A DNA stretch of 64,000 nt from a virus: positions 1 through 64,000 of IMG/VR virus record IMGVR_UViG_3300042991_000365; one strand, 5' to 3'. The notes beneath the pieces are model-generated. The model made no database searches. It was not told the origin of the DNA and worked only from the letters and a program-made list of their open reading frames with translations. Shown here piece after piece: positions 8,451-17,098 of the stretch. Numbering within the stretch: the stretch's first letter is position 1; the number at the start of each line of letters is the position of its first letter. The position numbers and the translations under genes were made by a program.

Positions 8451-8807
8451 TTATATGTTATATTTGGTAATATTTTCGTAAAGACTAGAATATTTTTTCA
8501 TTTTATATTCGCTAATCACCACAATTGTTTCAATTTCTTTGGGTCCACTATGTTCTCTTTTTATTTTTAATTTTTCTTTTTCTAAAAAATTATAAAATTT
8601 CTCAAATGATTCTTCTGAAGTCATATATCTAAAATAAAAAGCCAGTTCTAATTTATTATTATCTATAAACTCAAATCTACATTCAATAAAACCCTCATGA
8701 ATTGATACTGGCATTATACTTTCTAAATATAAACAAGTATAACTAGCCATTTTTTCATCTTCATTCAATGTAGCATAATAATTTTCGTATAATGCTAAAT
8801 GTTTCAT
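8451..8807 (-). CDS. KYNI-family protein, last of array
   Basis: 118 residues, MKHLALYENYYA to ENITKYNI. Beta-rich core followed by a helix. It is the last gene of a five-gene minus-strand array (10234 to 8451), stopping 2 bases from the terminator stem; the KYNI tail persists although no gene follows. Function unknown. Confidence 0.8.
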   Translation of the reverse strand: MKHLALYENYYATLNEDEKMASYTCLYLESIMPVSIHEGFIECRFEFIDNNKLELAFYFRYMTSEESFEKFYNFLEKEKLKIKREHSGPKEIETIVVISEYKMKKYSSLYENITKYNI

Positions 8808-9136
8808 ATATTATATTTATTTGTTTGTACTTTCAAATCTTTTATATCTAATAAATCCTGTATATTATTTGATTGATATAACATATTATTTATAACATAC
8901 TCTAAAGTATAAATCCAATCTTCACTATATTCATTAAGGTCTTTACCTGTCATCATATCAAATAAATATATTCTTTTTAATCGTACTTTATTAACATTAG
9001 TTGTCATATCCTTATATCTTTGAACTACTTTCATAATCGCCATTCTTTTTTCAGAATTACCATGATCCATTATAAGATAATCTTTAAGATATATGTTAAC
9101 ACCATCCCAATCCTCATATGTTTTTATAACTTTCAT
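8804..9136 (-). CDS. KYNI-family protein
   Basis: 110 residues, MKVIKTYEDWDG to TNKYNI. It appears homologous to the gene at 38180-38521: both have a YLKDYL or DLKEYI strand, an RIY segment and a C-terminal helix of the type DDIDKLLEIAELK. Overlaps both neighbours by ATGA. Function unknown. Confidence 0.8.
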   Translation of the reverse strand: MKVIKTYEDWDGVNIYLKDYLIMDHGNSEKRMAIMKVVQRYKDMTTNVNKVRLKRIYLFDMMTGKDLNEYSEDWIYTLEYVINNMLYQSNNIQDLLDIKDLKVQTNKYNI

Positions 9137-9321
9137 TTCTTTTTATTAAAATATTCTTCTTCGATTGTTCTATATTTTGGTTCTTTTTTGGCTTGTTCTT
9201 TTTCTAATCTTGGGTTGATTGTATTTAATTCTAATATAAGCTCTTCAAAACATCTTTCACAATATAAATTATCAATTCTTTTACCTTCTTTTTTATAGCA
9301 AATTGTACAAAGTTTCTTCAT
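9133..9321 (-). CDS. four-cysteine zinc mini-protein
   Basis: 62 residues with CTIC near residue 5 and CERC near residue 22, then a charged helix. It lies inside the KYNI array, joined to both neighbours by ATGA overlaps, but has neither shared end. Comparable to the mini-protein at 6409-6555, which also sits beside KYNI genes. Confidence 0.7.
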   Translation of the reverse strand: MKKLCTICYKKEGKRIDNLYCERCFEELILELNTINPRLEKEQAKKEPKYRTIEEEYFNKKK

Positions 9322-9887
9322 ATATTATATTTTTTCATATCAATAATACGTTCTAAATCTTCTTTATTTTTAGAAAAATATTTTATTGATTCATCAGTTG
9401 TACTAATTATACCTTTACCATCATGTATACCAATTTCTAATTTTTTAACGGAATAATCAAAATTTGTCCATCTTAATTCAGATCTCTTTCTAGCCAAAAC
9501 TTCACATATATAATTATCACCACCTAGTATTACATAATCACCAACCATTGGTAATTTTTCCAAATTTCTCCTATCCTTTGCGTAACTTCTTATCTCATCA
9601 ATTGTTGCTAAAACTTTCAGTTTCCAAAATTCATATTTATCAAAAGTTATTTTATATTCTTTTGTATTTTCGTTGTAATCAATAATTTGTCCAACAGCAA
9701 TTCTATATATTTTGTTTTCTCTATTATATCTTGTTACATAATCAGCATCACCTATTATCTCATCATAATATTTATCAGTCATTCGAACATAATCACCTAT
9801 CATTGGTGGTCTTTTTTCTCTATACTGTTTAATATGAGAAAATACTGTAGGCTCTTCTATTTGTTCAAATGTTTTTAAATGTCTCAT
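9318..9887 (-). CDS. KYNI-family protein with two SH3-like barrels
   Basis: 189 residues, MRHLKTFEQIEEP to MKKYNI. Two copies of the barrel signature are visible, MIGDYVRMTD near residue 30 and MVGDYVILGG near residue 113, so this is a duplicated-domain member, about twice the usual family length. Function unknown. Confidence 0.8.
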   Translation of the reverse strand: MRHLKTFEQIEEPTVFSHIKQYREKRPPMIGDYVRMTDKYYDEIIGDADYVTRYNRENKIYRIAVGQIIDYNENTKEYKITFDKYEFWKLKVLATIDEIRSYAKDRRNLEKLPMVGDYVILGGDNYICEVLARKRSELRWTNFDYSVKKLEIGIHDGKGIISTTDESIKYFSKNKEDLERIIDMKKYNI

Positions 9888-10234
9888 ATATTATAACTAT
9901 CTATATTTTTTAAAAAATCATCAATTACTATTTCATTATTAATAAGTTTTACTTCACCACCAAATTTCAAGTTCAAACGTTTAAAATCGTCTTTACCGTT
10001 TTCTATATCATCACCATCTTCTATTTCAAAATAATTCCAACCGTATTTTTTAGTATAACCAAAATATAAACCTTTTAATCTTGTTGATAAATATTCAGCG
10101 TGCATTTGAGGTAGTTTATTTTCTATAACAAATTTTCTAATTATAATTTTAACTTCTTCTATGTTACCATTTATTACCCAAAAGTATTTTAGATAATCAA
10201 TTTTATTATTTTCAAATTTTTTAATATATTTCAT
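9884..10234 (-). CDS. KYNI-family protein, first of array
   Basis: 116 residues, MKYIKKFENNKID to DSYNI (Lys replaced by Ser in the tail). First gene of the minus-strand array; an AT-rich stretch with TTTATATATAATAAAATATG immediately precedes it. Function unknown. Confidence 0.75.
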   Translation of the reverse strand: MKYIKKFENNKIDYLKYFWVINGNIEEVKIIIRKFVIENKLPQMHAEYLSTRLKGLYFGYTKKYGWNYFEIEDGDDIENGKDDFKRLNLKFGGEVKLINNEIVIDDFLKNIDSYNI

Positions 10235-10276
10235 ATTTTATTATATATAAATTTAATCTTTTTAAAAAATAATATA

Positions 10277-10284
10277 TATCTTTG
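10277..10284 (+). promoter_or_regulatory. Bacteroidota-type -7 element
   Basis: TATCTTTG followed by C, 22 bases before the ATG at 10306; fits TAnnTTTG. Confidence 0.55.
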
Positions 10285-10305
10285 CTATAAATATAATGAA
10301 AAAAT

Positions 10306-10725
10306 ATGAAAAAAATATCTGGATTTAATAATTTTGAAAATGAGTCGGTTTCTAAACCACAATTAAAATATCCTGTTGATAAATGTTTAGATTTTTCTAA
10401 GTTTGTATATTATTTGGAGTCAAAAGGTATTGAAATAACAGAATTACCTACCGAAGAGCATGGTACTAAACAAATAAAAAGAAATAGTGGAAATTTTTAT
10501 GAACTTCTTAACACTATGGATCCAATTTTTCCAAAATTAACAAGTTGGAAAAAATATGATGAAATACAAGCAAAAAAATATAAAGCTGTTGGTATACCTC
10601 ATACACCATATAGATACAGTGAACATATGGGAGTCTATGAATTGCCAATTAAATATGATTCCTCACAAGATTATTCCAATTGGGTTGAAAAAAGGATTAA
10701 GTTTTTTGAGAATATGAAAAAATGA
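10306..10725 (+). CDS. unknown protein upstream of GHMP-like gene
   Basis: 139 residues starting MKKISGFNNFENES, a loose version of the family start, without the KYNI tail. It overlaps the GHMP-like gene by ATGA, so the two are coupled and probably act together. No GHMP N-terminal motif is seen in it. Function unknown. Confidence 0.7.
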   Translation: MKKISGFNNFENESVSKPQLKYPVDKCLDFSKFVYYLESKGIEITELPTEEHGTKQIKRNSGNFYELLNTMDPIFPKLTSWKKYDEIQAKKYKAVGIPHTPYRYSEHMGVYELPIKYDSSQDYSNWVEKRIKFFENMKK

Positions 10726-11336
10726 AAGAGCTACAAGGAAAAAAATGGACAGAAAAAGATGAAAAACTTTATTCAGAAGGAGTTGATTTTGGACCTCAAA
10801 ATTTTGATTGGTATAATATTGTTTTAGATGAACTTTATAAATCATATCCTCAATATTATAAAAATGGTAAAATAAAAATTTGGCATGACGAAGATGAATT
10901 TAGTGGTCATAAACAAATTTGGGATTATCCATTAATTGAATCAGAAATTGATAATGATATTTTAGAATTTATAGAAAATAATTTATGGTTTATTACACTT
11001 AATCCAAGAGTAAATGAGTATGATGTTTTGGCTAATACTAATATTAATTATAATAATGCTAAAAAATTAGCTGAAGCATCTGAAAATTGTTGGAAAGTTA
11101 TAATAAATAAAGATGTCAAACTTTTTGGATTTTACTTTAAAGAGAGTTTTGACGCACAAGTAAAAATGTTTCCAAATATGGTAACACAAGAAATATTAGA
11201 TATTATTGAATTATATAAGAATGATGCACTGGGTTGGAAATTAAGTGGAGCGGGTGGTGGCGGATATCTTATAATAGTATCAGATAAAAAAATAAAAAAT
11301 GCTATACAAATACGTATAGTTAGAAAAGAAAAATAA
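10722..11336 (+). CDS. GHMP-kinase C-terminal-domain protein
   Basis: 204 residues. Residues about 100-190 match the GHMP kinase C-terminal domain: a helical stretch, ESFDAQVKMFPNM, and the glycine loop LSGAGGGGYLI at 174-184, closest by eye to heptose-7-phosphate kinases of the HddA type. The N-terminal ATP-binding half (PxxxGLGSSA) is absent both here and in the coupled upstream gene. With gmhA at 36758 this suggests a heptose-phosphate link, but activity cannot be assumed. Confidence 0.65.
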   Translation: MKELQGKKWTEKDEKLYSEGVDFGPQNFDWYNIVLDELYKSYPQYYKNGKIKIWHDEDEFSGHKQIWDYPLIESEIDNDILEFIENNLWFITLNPRVNEYDVLANTNINYNNAKKLAEASENCWKVIINKDVKLFGFYFKESFDAQVKMFPNMVTQEILDIIELYKNDALGWKLSGAGGGGYLIIVSDKKIKNAIQIRIVRKEK

Positions 11337-11372
11337 AACAAAACTTTGAAATATAAAAAAAAATTATAAAAT

Positions 11373-11624
11373 ATGGAAATTAAAATAACGTTTAATGAAT
11401 TAAGAAAAGTTAAAGATAGTTTACCAAAAGGTGCTATTAAATTATTGTCAGAAGAATTTAATTTATCAGAAGAGACTATAAGAAATTATTTTGGCGGTTC
11501 TAATTATGATAAAGGTTCTGCTATAGGAATACACATGGAATCTGGACCAAATGGTGGTATTGTTTTAATAGATGATTCTACAATTTTTGATAGAGCTAAA
11601 GAGTTAATTTGTGAATCAGAATAA
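11373..11624 (+). CDS. small HTH DNA-binding protein
   Basis: 83 residues. A helix-turn-helix is visible at about 16-42 (PKGAIKLLSEEFNLSEETIR followed by NYFGG), then GIHMESGPNGGIV and a short helix. I recognise the layout from small conserved DNA-binding proteins of Bacteroidota. Regulation of neighbouring phage genes is inferred only. Confidence 0.7.
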   Translation: MEIKITFNELRKVKDSLPKGAIKLLSEEFNLSEETIRNYFGGSNYDKGSAIGIHMESGPNGGIVLIDDSTIFDRAKELICESE

Positions 11625-11633
11625 ATAAAATTT

Positions 11634-11840
11634 ATGATGGCACATAATATCTATGATGATAACGATCAATATTTATTAAATAAAATACTTGAATTGGAAG
11701 ATAGAATTATAGAATTAACAAACAGATTAGATTTTGTTTGTGATATAATTGATGATAAAGATAATATTAATAGTGTTGATATAAAAATATTAGAGCAATA
11801 TATAAGAGAAAGAAAGATGAGGAAAATAAATGAAAGATGA
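11634..11840 (+). CDS. coiled-coil mini-protein
   Basis: 68 residues, largely one amphipathic helix (KILELEDRIIELTNRLDFV). The end, YIRERKMRKINER, fits the basic-tail group. A second ATG one codon in (11637) may be the true start. Overlaps the next gene by 11 bases. Confidence 0.65.
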   Translation: MMAHNIYDDNDQYLLNKILELEDRIIELTNRLDFVCDIIDDKDNINSVDIKILEQYIRERKMRKINER

Positions 11841-12105
11841 AGATATATTAAAACAAGAAAATGGTGAGGCATTAGTAATATCTAAAAAAATAGAAAAATT
11901 AAGAAAAAGAACACATAAACTAGTTGCTGAAATAAACAAGCTAAATAGTCAGCTTAAAGTTGTTTGCTCACATAATGATACTGAAACCGTTCAAAGTTAT
12001 GTTTCTGGTGGATATTTAGATAGAGAAGAATATATAACAACAGTAAAATGTAAAACTTGCGGTGAAGTACTTAGTAGAGATGTAAAATTGGGAGGATTTA
12101 ATTAA
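11830..12105 (+). CDS. coiled-coil zinc protein
   Basis: 91 residues: an N-terminal coiled coil (about 15-48), then CSH near residue 51 and CKTCG near 78, which could make a C-H-C-C zinc site. Function unknown. Confidence 0.65.
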   Translation: MKDEDILKQENGEALVISKKIEKLRKRTHKLVAEINKLNSQLKVVCSHNDTETVQSYVSGGYLDREEYITTVKCKTCGEVLSRDVKLGGFN

Positions 12106-12122
12106 AAACTTATAATTAAAAT

Positions 12123-12311
12123 ATGAATAATATTAATAATTTAATTAAGGATAAGAAAAAACTAACAGAACGAGTAATGGCTGGTTTAGATAGAGAATTG
12201 AAAAGACAAAAAGCTGCTGGTAAAAAATTTTTATCTAATGAGGAAGTAGATAACTTGATAGATAGCATTTTTAAAGAAGAATTGGGTGATTCTTGGAAAG
12301 AAAAATATTAG
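12123..12311 (+). CDS. small helical protein
   Basis: 62 residues, basic and helical, ending LGDSWKEKY. It lies 4 bases before the peptidyl-tRNA hydrolase start. Function unknown. Confidence 0.6.
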   Translation: MNNINNLIKDKKKLTERVMAGLDRELKRQKAAGKKFLSNEEVDNLIDSIFKEELGDSWKEKY

Positions 12312-12315
12312 AAAA

Positions 12316-12729
12316 ATGAAAACAAAACAAGTTATAGTTTTTAGAAAGGATTTACAAGTACGAAAAGGTAAATTTGCAGCACAAGTTGCTCATGCGTCAT
12401 TTAAAGTATTTTTGGATCTTTGTGAAAAAGGTGTTATATTTGATGATGAACAAGGTGAAATGCAAAAATTTACATTTTATTATAAAGCTGGTACACCTTG
12501 GGATAAATGGTTAAATGGTTTATTCACTAAAATTGTAGTTAGTTGTGAAAACGAAAAAGAATTAGATGAATTATATCAAAAAGCAAAGGATAAAAATTTA
12601 CCTTGTTCTATGATTGTAGATGCAGGATTAACAGAATTTAATGGTGTGCCAACTAAAACATGTATTGCTATTGGACCAGCAAATTCTGATGATATTGATG
12701 AAATAACTAAAGATTTAAAATTATTATAA
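12316..12729 (+). CDS. peptidyl-tRNA hydrolase, PTH2 type
   Basis: 137 residues from the ATG at 12316; an in-frame start 30 bases upstream is rejected because it lies in the preceding gene. The family hydrolyses the ester bond of peptidyl-tRNA, recycling tRNA. Seen are the PTH2 signature RKDLQVRKGKFAAQVAHAS at 10-28, the central T-K-I-V-V strand, and the C-terminal DAGLTEFNGVPTKTCIAIGP. PTH2 is archaeal/eukaryotic in the main but recurs in large phages. Length is normal for the family, longer by an insert near residues 45-65. Confidence 0.9.
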   Translation: MKTKQVIVFRKDLQVRKGKFAAQVAHASFKVFLDLCEKGVIFDDEQGEMQKFTFYYKAGTPWDKWLNGLFTKIVVSCENEKELDELYQKAKDKNLPCSMIVDAGLTEFNGVPTKTCIAIGPANSDDIDEITKDLKLL

Positions 12730-12743
12730 AATAATATACTATT

Positions 12744-12947
12744 ATGAAAAAATCTGAAATTTTTAAGGAAGCATTAAAAATGCAACGTGAAGAATTAATT
12801 CCATCTAGAGTTTGTAAAACTAAATTAATTCATGTTACTCAAGAAGAATTTTGTGAATTGTACAAACATCTTAATGGACATGAAATAAAAGAAAATTGTG
12901 ATTGTGATACAATTTTTATTGATAATTATATTTTTAAAAAAAGATAA
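12744..12947 (+). CDS. small unknown protein
   Basis: 67 residues with three cysteines in the second half (Cys32 and a CDC pair near 51). The block LIHVTQEEFCELYKHL looks helical. Two bases separate it from the next gene. Function unknown. Confidence 0.6.
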   Translation: MKKSEIFKEALKMQREELIPSRVCKTKLIHVTQEEFCELYKHLNGHEIKENCDCDTIFIDNYIFKKR

Positions 12948-12949
12948 AT

Positions 12950-13321
12950 ATGGAAGATAATTTAAAATTAATTTTAGATGAATTCGAAAAATTAAAAGGA
13001 CAATTTGTTATTACCGAAATGAACAACATTGAAAGACTTGTTGCTATTGGTGATGACCAAGAAGATTGGTATTATATAACTTATAATGGTAGAGAATTAC
13101 ATTGGTCTAGTTGTGTTGGTAGAATAATGCCACTAAAAGGATATATTAGAGAACAAGATTATAATTATTTAGTACATATTGCTAAATTAAATCATCACGA
13201 TCAACTTGATTTAAGTGTAAATGGAAATAAAGATAAATTTTTAGAATCTCTTAATGAATATGTGTCTAAATTTTCTGAAAAAGAAAAATTTATAACTGAA
13301 CCTTGTTGGGATTTAAATTAA
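12950..13321 (+). CDS. unknown protein
   Basis: 123 residues, soluble. Beta-rich first half (EDWYYITYNGRELHW) and helical second half ending EPCWDLN. No recognised family. Confidence 0.65.
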   Translation: MEDNLKLILDEFEKLKGQFVITEMNNIERLVAIGDDQEDWYYITYNGRELHWSSCVGRIMPLKGYIREQDYNYLVHIAKLNHHDQLDLSVNGNKDKFLESLNEYVSKFSEKEKFITEPCWDLN

Positions 13322-13327
13322 ATTGTT

Positions 13328-13525
13328 ATGAGCTTAGATATAAGAATAAAATCAATTGATGCTCAAATATCATATTTAAAAATACTTCGTAATTCTTCAA
13401 AAACATTAAGTCCTTCAAGAATATATTACAAGATAATAAAGTTAAAAGAAGAAAGGCATGAACTATTATTATTAAAAATCAGGCGTGAAAAATTAGTAAA
13501 AATTAATAAAATTAACAATGACTGA
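13328..13525 (+). CDS. coiled-coil mini-protein with basic tail
   Basis: 65 residues forming an almost continuous helix; the end RREKLVKINKINND is a clear basic-tail member. Overlaps the next gene by 8 bases. Confidence 0.65.
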   Translation: MSLDIRIKSIDAQISYLKILRNSSKTLSPSRIYYKIIKLKEERHELLLLKIRREKLVKINKINND

Positions 13526-13799
13526 AAAATTATGTAATTATAAAAGCAACATTTTGAATGAATTATTATCTGAAATAACAAATGAGGAACAATATATTAC
13601 TGATAAAAAAATGCTTATAGCATCAGCAATTGAAGATGTAATAAAAGAAAATGGTTGGACAAATAATGATGTTGCAAATAAAATGAATATAAAACCAGCA
13701 CTTATAGAACTTTGGTTGAGTGGTACATACAATTTTAATTTAAAAACTCTTTTTAAATTAGAAAAAAATTTAGGTATTAATTTAATAAATATAAAATAA
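13518..13799 (+). CDS. XRE-like HTH protein
   Basis: 93 residues. Residues about 45-90 (NGWTNNDVANKMNIKPALIE, then LWLSGTYNFNLKTL) match the Cro/C1 helix-turn-helix as used in antitoxins and small repressors. No toxin partner of typical form lies beside it. The following gene starts immediately after its stop. Confidence 0.7.
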   Translation: MTEKLCNYKSNILNELLSEITNEEQYITDKKMLIASAIEDVIKENGWTNNDVANKMNIKPALIELWLSGTYNFNLKTLFKLEKNLGINLINIK

Positions 13800-14300
13800 A
13801 TGAAATATTCTTTTGATAAATATATTGAAAATGTTAAAGAACAATTAGAATGTAATGCTACGGATGAATATAAATCTCAATTTATAGTATATACATATTC
13901 TAATGAAGAAGTAGATTCTAATTTAGATTATTTTAAAAAGTGTAAAAAAGAAAATTTATCACCATATAAATCTTTGTTATTTTTTTCAGATCATTTAAAT
14001 AGAGAAATGTGTGAATGCGGAAATTTTGCTATCTGGTGTTATATGCCAGGTTTTATAGATAATAGTAGTCCTTATTTTTGTGATGATTGTGTTCCTAGAT
14101 GTTGTACTTGTAATCACAGATATATTGATGTAAACGCATATCATCCACCATTAGAAGAACCTGATTTACCAACTATTGAAGATGAACCAATAAAATGGAT
14201 TGAAAATGATAAAGTTTGGTGTCACGTTGATGAAAATGGAAGGGAATTTCCTTGTTGTGAATATATGTATGATGAAAATGGTTGGACCAAAAACGATTAA
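13800..14300 (+). CDS. cysteine-rich zinc protein
   Basis: 166 residues. A central cluster CECG, CDDC, CCTC with His nearby (about residues 63-105) should bind one or two zinc ions; further CC pairs lie near the C-terminus. The N-terminal third is helical. Known zinc clusters of this sort bind nucleic acid or protein; no finer assignment is possible. Confidence 0.7.
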   Translation: MKYSFDKYIENVKEQLECNATDEYKSQFIVYTYSNEEVDSNLDYFKKCKKENLSPYKSLLFFSDHLNREMCECGNFAIWCYMPGFIDNSSPYFCDDCVPRCCTCNHRYIDVNAYHPPLEEPDLPTIEDEPIKWIENDKVWCHVDENGREFPCCEYMYDENGWTKND

Positions 14301-14301
14301 T

Positions 14302-14538
14302 ATGACTAAAGAGGAACAAATTGTTGAAATTTTAAATAATACTTTATCAGCACACGGTTGGTATAGTAATACGGTAATTGAGGGACAGGAAAAAGCAGCA
14401 AAAGAAATAATAAAATTGTTTGATATACCTAATAACACAACTTCAATTTGTGAAAGATGTGGTAGTGGTAAATCATATAAAAAGAGTGGTATATGTTATA
14501 AGTGTTTATTGGAAATTTATGATGAGCATAATAAATAA
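14302..14538 (+). CDS. helical protein with zinc ribbon
   Basis: 78 residues from ATG 14302 (MTKEEQIVEIL); the longer frame upstream overlaps the previous gene and is rejected. Residues 53-73 carry CERCGS and CYKC, a short zinc ribbon. Function unknown. Confidence 0.7.
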   Translation: MTKEEQIVEILNNTLSAHGWYSNTVIEGQEKAAKEIIKLFDIPNNTTSICERCGSGKSYKKSGICYKCLLEIYDEHNK

Positions 14539-14543
14539 TTAAT

Positions 14544-14551
14544 TATATTTG
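14544..14551 (+). promoter_or_regulatory. Bacteroidota-type -7 element
   Basis: TATATTTG, 12 bases before the ATG at 14563; fits TAnnTTTG. Confidence 0.55.
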
Positions 14552-14562
14552 TAAAAAAAATT

Positions 14563-15405
14563 ATGAGTTTAAAAGCATACAACGGAATGATGTCAAGAAA
14601 AGGTATCAAGTATATACAAGATGAAATTGTAGCAAGATTACCTAAATTTAAAGATGCATCAGAAAATAAATTGGCAAAAGAATATGCCAAATTGCTTGTA
14701 GATCATGCTGATAGTAATATTAGTATAAAAAGTCAAATAGATTTTGATGCTATTAATGAATCTGATTTAAAAGAAAAAATAAATAAAATAGAAATAACAG
14801 AAGATACCACTATATTATCTTATATTTATCAAGCATCTAAAATATTATCTGATGGTTTTTTTATTAATGATTTTATGTGTCATTTGAATATTTCATTACA
14901 AGTAATAAATAATAGAAAAATATTAATTTATCCAAACATTATAGTGTCAGAACATAGAAATATTCTTTTAGAATTTTTAGAAGACTGGTATTGTCAAAAC
15001 CAATGTGATCCTGATGAAAGAGTAAGTAAACGCCAATGGAGACAACGAAAAAGGGATTGGTATGCGTTTGATGAAACAAGAGGGTTTAGTATGAAAATAA
15101 AATTATTTGATCCTATAAGTATTTCTGATTCATTAAATTCTAATTTTAGAGGTGAAGAATTAATTAATAAAATATTATTACATATACCATCAGACGAAAA
15201 ACGTATAAGAAGAATAGCCAGAGATGCTATATTAACTAAAAAAGAACAGGAATTTAAAGACAAAGGTGATCAAATTAGAATTTGGAATATGATGGGTGAA
15301 TTAGCAAAAGAAGATAATACAGAAATTCAAGATTATATTAACTCAAATGATATAAAATTGATTAAAATTGATGCAGAATATATAAAAAATGCAAAAATGT
15401 TATAA
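14563..15405 (+). CDS. unknown protein
   Basis: 280 residues, soluble. A basic, tryptophan-rich patch (RQWRQRKRDWYAFDE) lies near residues 158-172 and the C-terminal third is helical. It has its own promoter element. No family recognised; the basic patch could contact nucleic acid. Confidence 0.7.
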   Translation: MSLKAYNGMMSRKGIKYIQDEIVARLPKFKDASENKLAKEYAKLLVDHADSNISIKSQIDFDAINESDLKEKINKIEITEDTTILSYIYQASKILSDGFFINDFMCHLNISLQVINNRKILIYPNIIVSEHRNILLEFLEDWYCQNQCDPDERVSKRQWRQRKRDWYAFDETRGFSMKIKLFDPISISDSLNSNFRGEELINKILLHIPSDEKRIRRIARDAILTKKEQEFKDKGDQIRIWNMMGELAKEDNTEIQDYINSNDIKLIKIDAEYIKNAKML

Positions 15406-15576
15406 TTTTTGATGTTCTTTTATTAAATCATCAAGTTTTTTTAAACATTTTCCACAGCTACTTCCTAAAGATGTTAAATTTTTTATTTGAGATATATCAT
15501 TATTCTCTTTTATTAATTTTAAGACTTCTTTAGTAGTTACAAAATTGCACAAGCAAATAAAATCTTCTTTATTCAT
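15400..15576 (-). CDS. BFD-like [2Fe-2S] mini-protein
   Basis: 58 residues. Cys8-x-Cys10 and Cys41-x-x-Cys44 with the context ICLCNFVTTKEVLKLI and SLGSSCGKCL match the BFD (bacterioferritin-associated ferredoxin) [2Fe-2S] domain, here alone and complete. BFD domains bind a 2Fe-2S cluster and pass electrons or regulate iron release. It is convergent with the preceding plus-strand gene, overlapping by 6 bases. What it serves in a phage is unknown. Confidence 0.75.
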   Translation of the reverse strand: MNKEDFICLCNFVTTKEVLKLIKENNDISQIKNLTSLGSSCGKCLKKLDDLIKEHQKL

Positions 15577-15686
15577 ATAAATATATATTAAAATGTAATA
15601 TTGTTGTAATAAAAAATTGTTTATAATTTAATCTAAATTTGACTTTTTATAAAAATATATTTATTATATAGTATTAAAAATATATT

Positions 15687-16379
15687 GTGAAATTAAGTAT
15701 TATAATTCCAACAAAAAATGAAGAAAAAAACATAATTAATTTATTAGATTGTTTATTTAAACAAACTTTTAAAGATTTTGATATAATAATATCAGATGCA
15801 AATTCAACAGATTACACCATTCAAAACGCTCTTTCACATAAAATTTCACATAAAATTAGAATAACAAGAGGTGGATTACCAGCAATAGGTAGGAATAGTG
15901 GTGCTAAAATTAGCAATTCTGATTTTATACTTTTTATAGATGCTGACATAACAATTAAAGATAAAGATTTATTAAAAAAATCAATAGAATTAATAAACAA
16001 TAAAAAATTAGATTTAATTACAACAAATATATCTTGTAGAAATAATTTTACTGTTAAAATAATATATGCTATTAATAATTTAATTCAATTTTTATCAAAA
16101 TTTGATATGCCATTTGCAACTGGAATGTATTTTTTTATTAAAAAATCAAAATTTGACGAACTTGGCGGTTTTAACGAAAAAGATCAATTTGCAGAAGATT
16201 ATAATTTAAGTAGAAAAATAAATAAAAATAATTTTGCCATATTAAATTCATTTGTATATTCAGATGATAGAAGATTTAAAAAGTTAGGTTATTTTAAGGT
16301 TATTAAATTATTTTATAATACAATGATAAATAGAAATAATGAACATCATTATAAGAAAAAAATAAAATATTTTGAATGA
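15687..16379 (+). CDS. family 2 glycosyltransferase
   Basis: 230 residues from GTG. The fold begins LSIIIPTKNEEKNI and has the metal/nucleotide-sugar DxD motif as DAD at 85-87, followed by a GGF-NE-E loop (LGGFNEKDQFAEDYNL) near 155-170 that supplies the catalytic acid. The family transfers sugar from a nucleotide donor. Overlap of four bases with the LpxH-like gene suggests joint action on host surface glycolipid. Confidence 0.85.
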   Translation: MKLSIIIPTKNEEKNIINLLDCLFKQTFKDFDIIISDANSTDYTIQNALSHKISHKIRITRGGLPAIGRNSGAKISNSDFILFIDADITIKDKDLLKKSIELINNKKLDLITTNISCRNNFTVKIIYAINNLIQFLSKFDMPFATGMYFFIKKSKFDELGGFNEKDQFAEDYNLSRKINKNNFAILNSFVYSDDRRFKKLGYFKVIKLFYNTMINRNNEHHYKKKIKYFE

Positions 16380-17098
16380 AAAAAATAAAATCTTTATTTA
16401 TAAGTGATATACATTTGGGTAATCCTAATTCAAGAGCAGATAAGGTTTTAGAATTATTAAAGATGTATAATTTTAAAAATTTATTTATAGTTGGTGATTT
16501 TATTGATATAACTTATATGAAAAGAAAGAAAAATGATTGGAACAAAGATCATTTAACTGTAATACAAAAAGTATTAAGATTATCAAGAAAAGGCGTTAAA
16601 ATTATATATGTTGTTGGTAATCATGATGCCTATATAAGAAAATTTATAGAAAATAGCGGTATTCATTTTGGTGATATATTAATTTGCAATGAATACAAAT
16701 ATAAAACATCAACCCAACAAATATATATAACTCATGGTGATGAATTTGATGGTTTTATTAGAATTCATCCTTTTATATATTGGTTAGGCGACAATGCATA
16801 TGAACTATCAATAAAAATTAATAAAATATATAATACATTTAGAAAAATGTTTGGATTAAAATATTGGAGTCTATCTTCATATTTAAAAAATAAAGTAAAA
16901 AATTCTATATCATTTATTAATGAATATGAAAAAATGTCTAAAATTAAAACACAAGAAATGAATTGTGATTCAATTTTAATGGGACACACCCATCACCCTA
17001 AAATTGAAACTGGATATTATAATACAGGGGACTTTGTTGAAAGTTGTAGTTACATAATTGAAGATTATGATGAAAAACTAATTCTTCATTTTATTTAA
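16376..17098 (+). CDS. LpxH-like metallophosphoesterase
   Basis: 240 residues with all calcineurin-like blocks: DIHLG at 11-15, GDFID at 40-44, GNHD at 81-84, and H-G-D and GHTHHP further on. Arrangement and length fit UDP-2,3-diacylglucosamine hydrolases (LpxH/LpxI-type lipid A step) and their relatives. Coupled to a glycosyltransferase upstream and a small membrane protein downstream, it may alter host lipid A or envelope; that is inferred. Confidence 0.8.
   Translation: MKKIKSLFISDIHLGNPNSRADKVLELLKMYNFKNLFIVGDFIDITYMKRKKNDWNKDHLTVIQKVLRLSRKGVKIIYVVGNHDAYIRKFIENSGIHFGDILICNEYKYKTSTQQIYITHGDEFDGFIRIHPFIYWLGDNAYELSIKINKIYNTFRKMFGLKYWSLSSYLKNKVKNSISFINEYEKMSKIKTQEMNCDSILMGHTHHPKIETGYYNTGDFVESCSYIIEDYDEKLILHFI

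Noticed and set aside
12286-12315. Ten-residue upstream extension of the peptidyl-tRNA hydrolase
   Set aside because: It lies within the preceding gene and precedes the conserved start of the family.
13518-13799. Toxin-antitoxin pair around the XRE-like gene
   Set aside because: Neither neighbour resembles a known toxin; the downstream gene is a cysteine-rich zinc protein.
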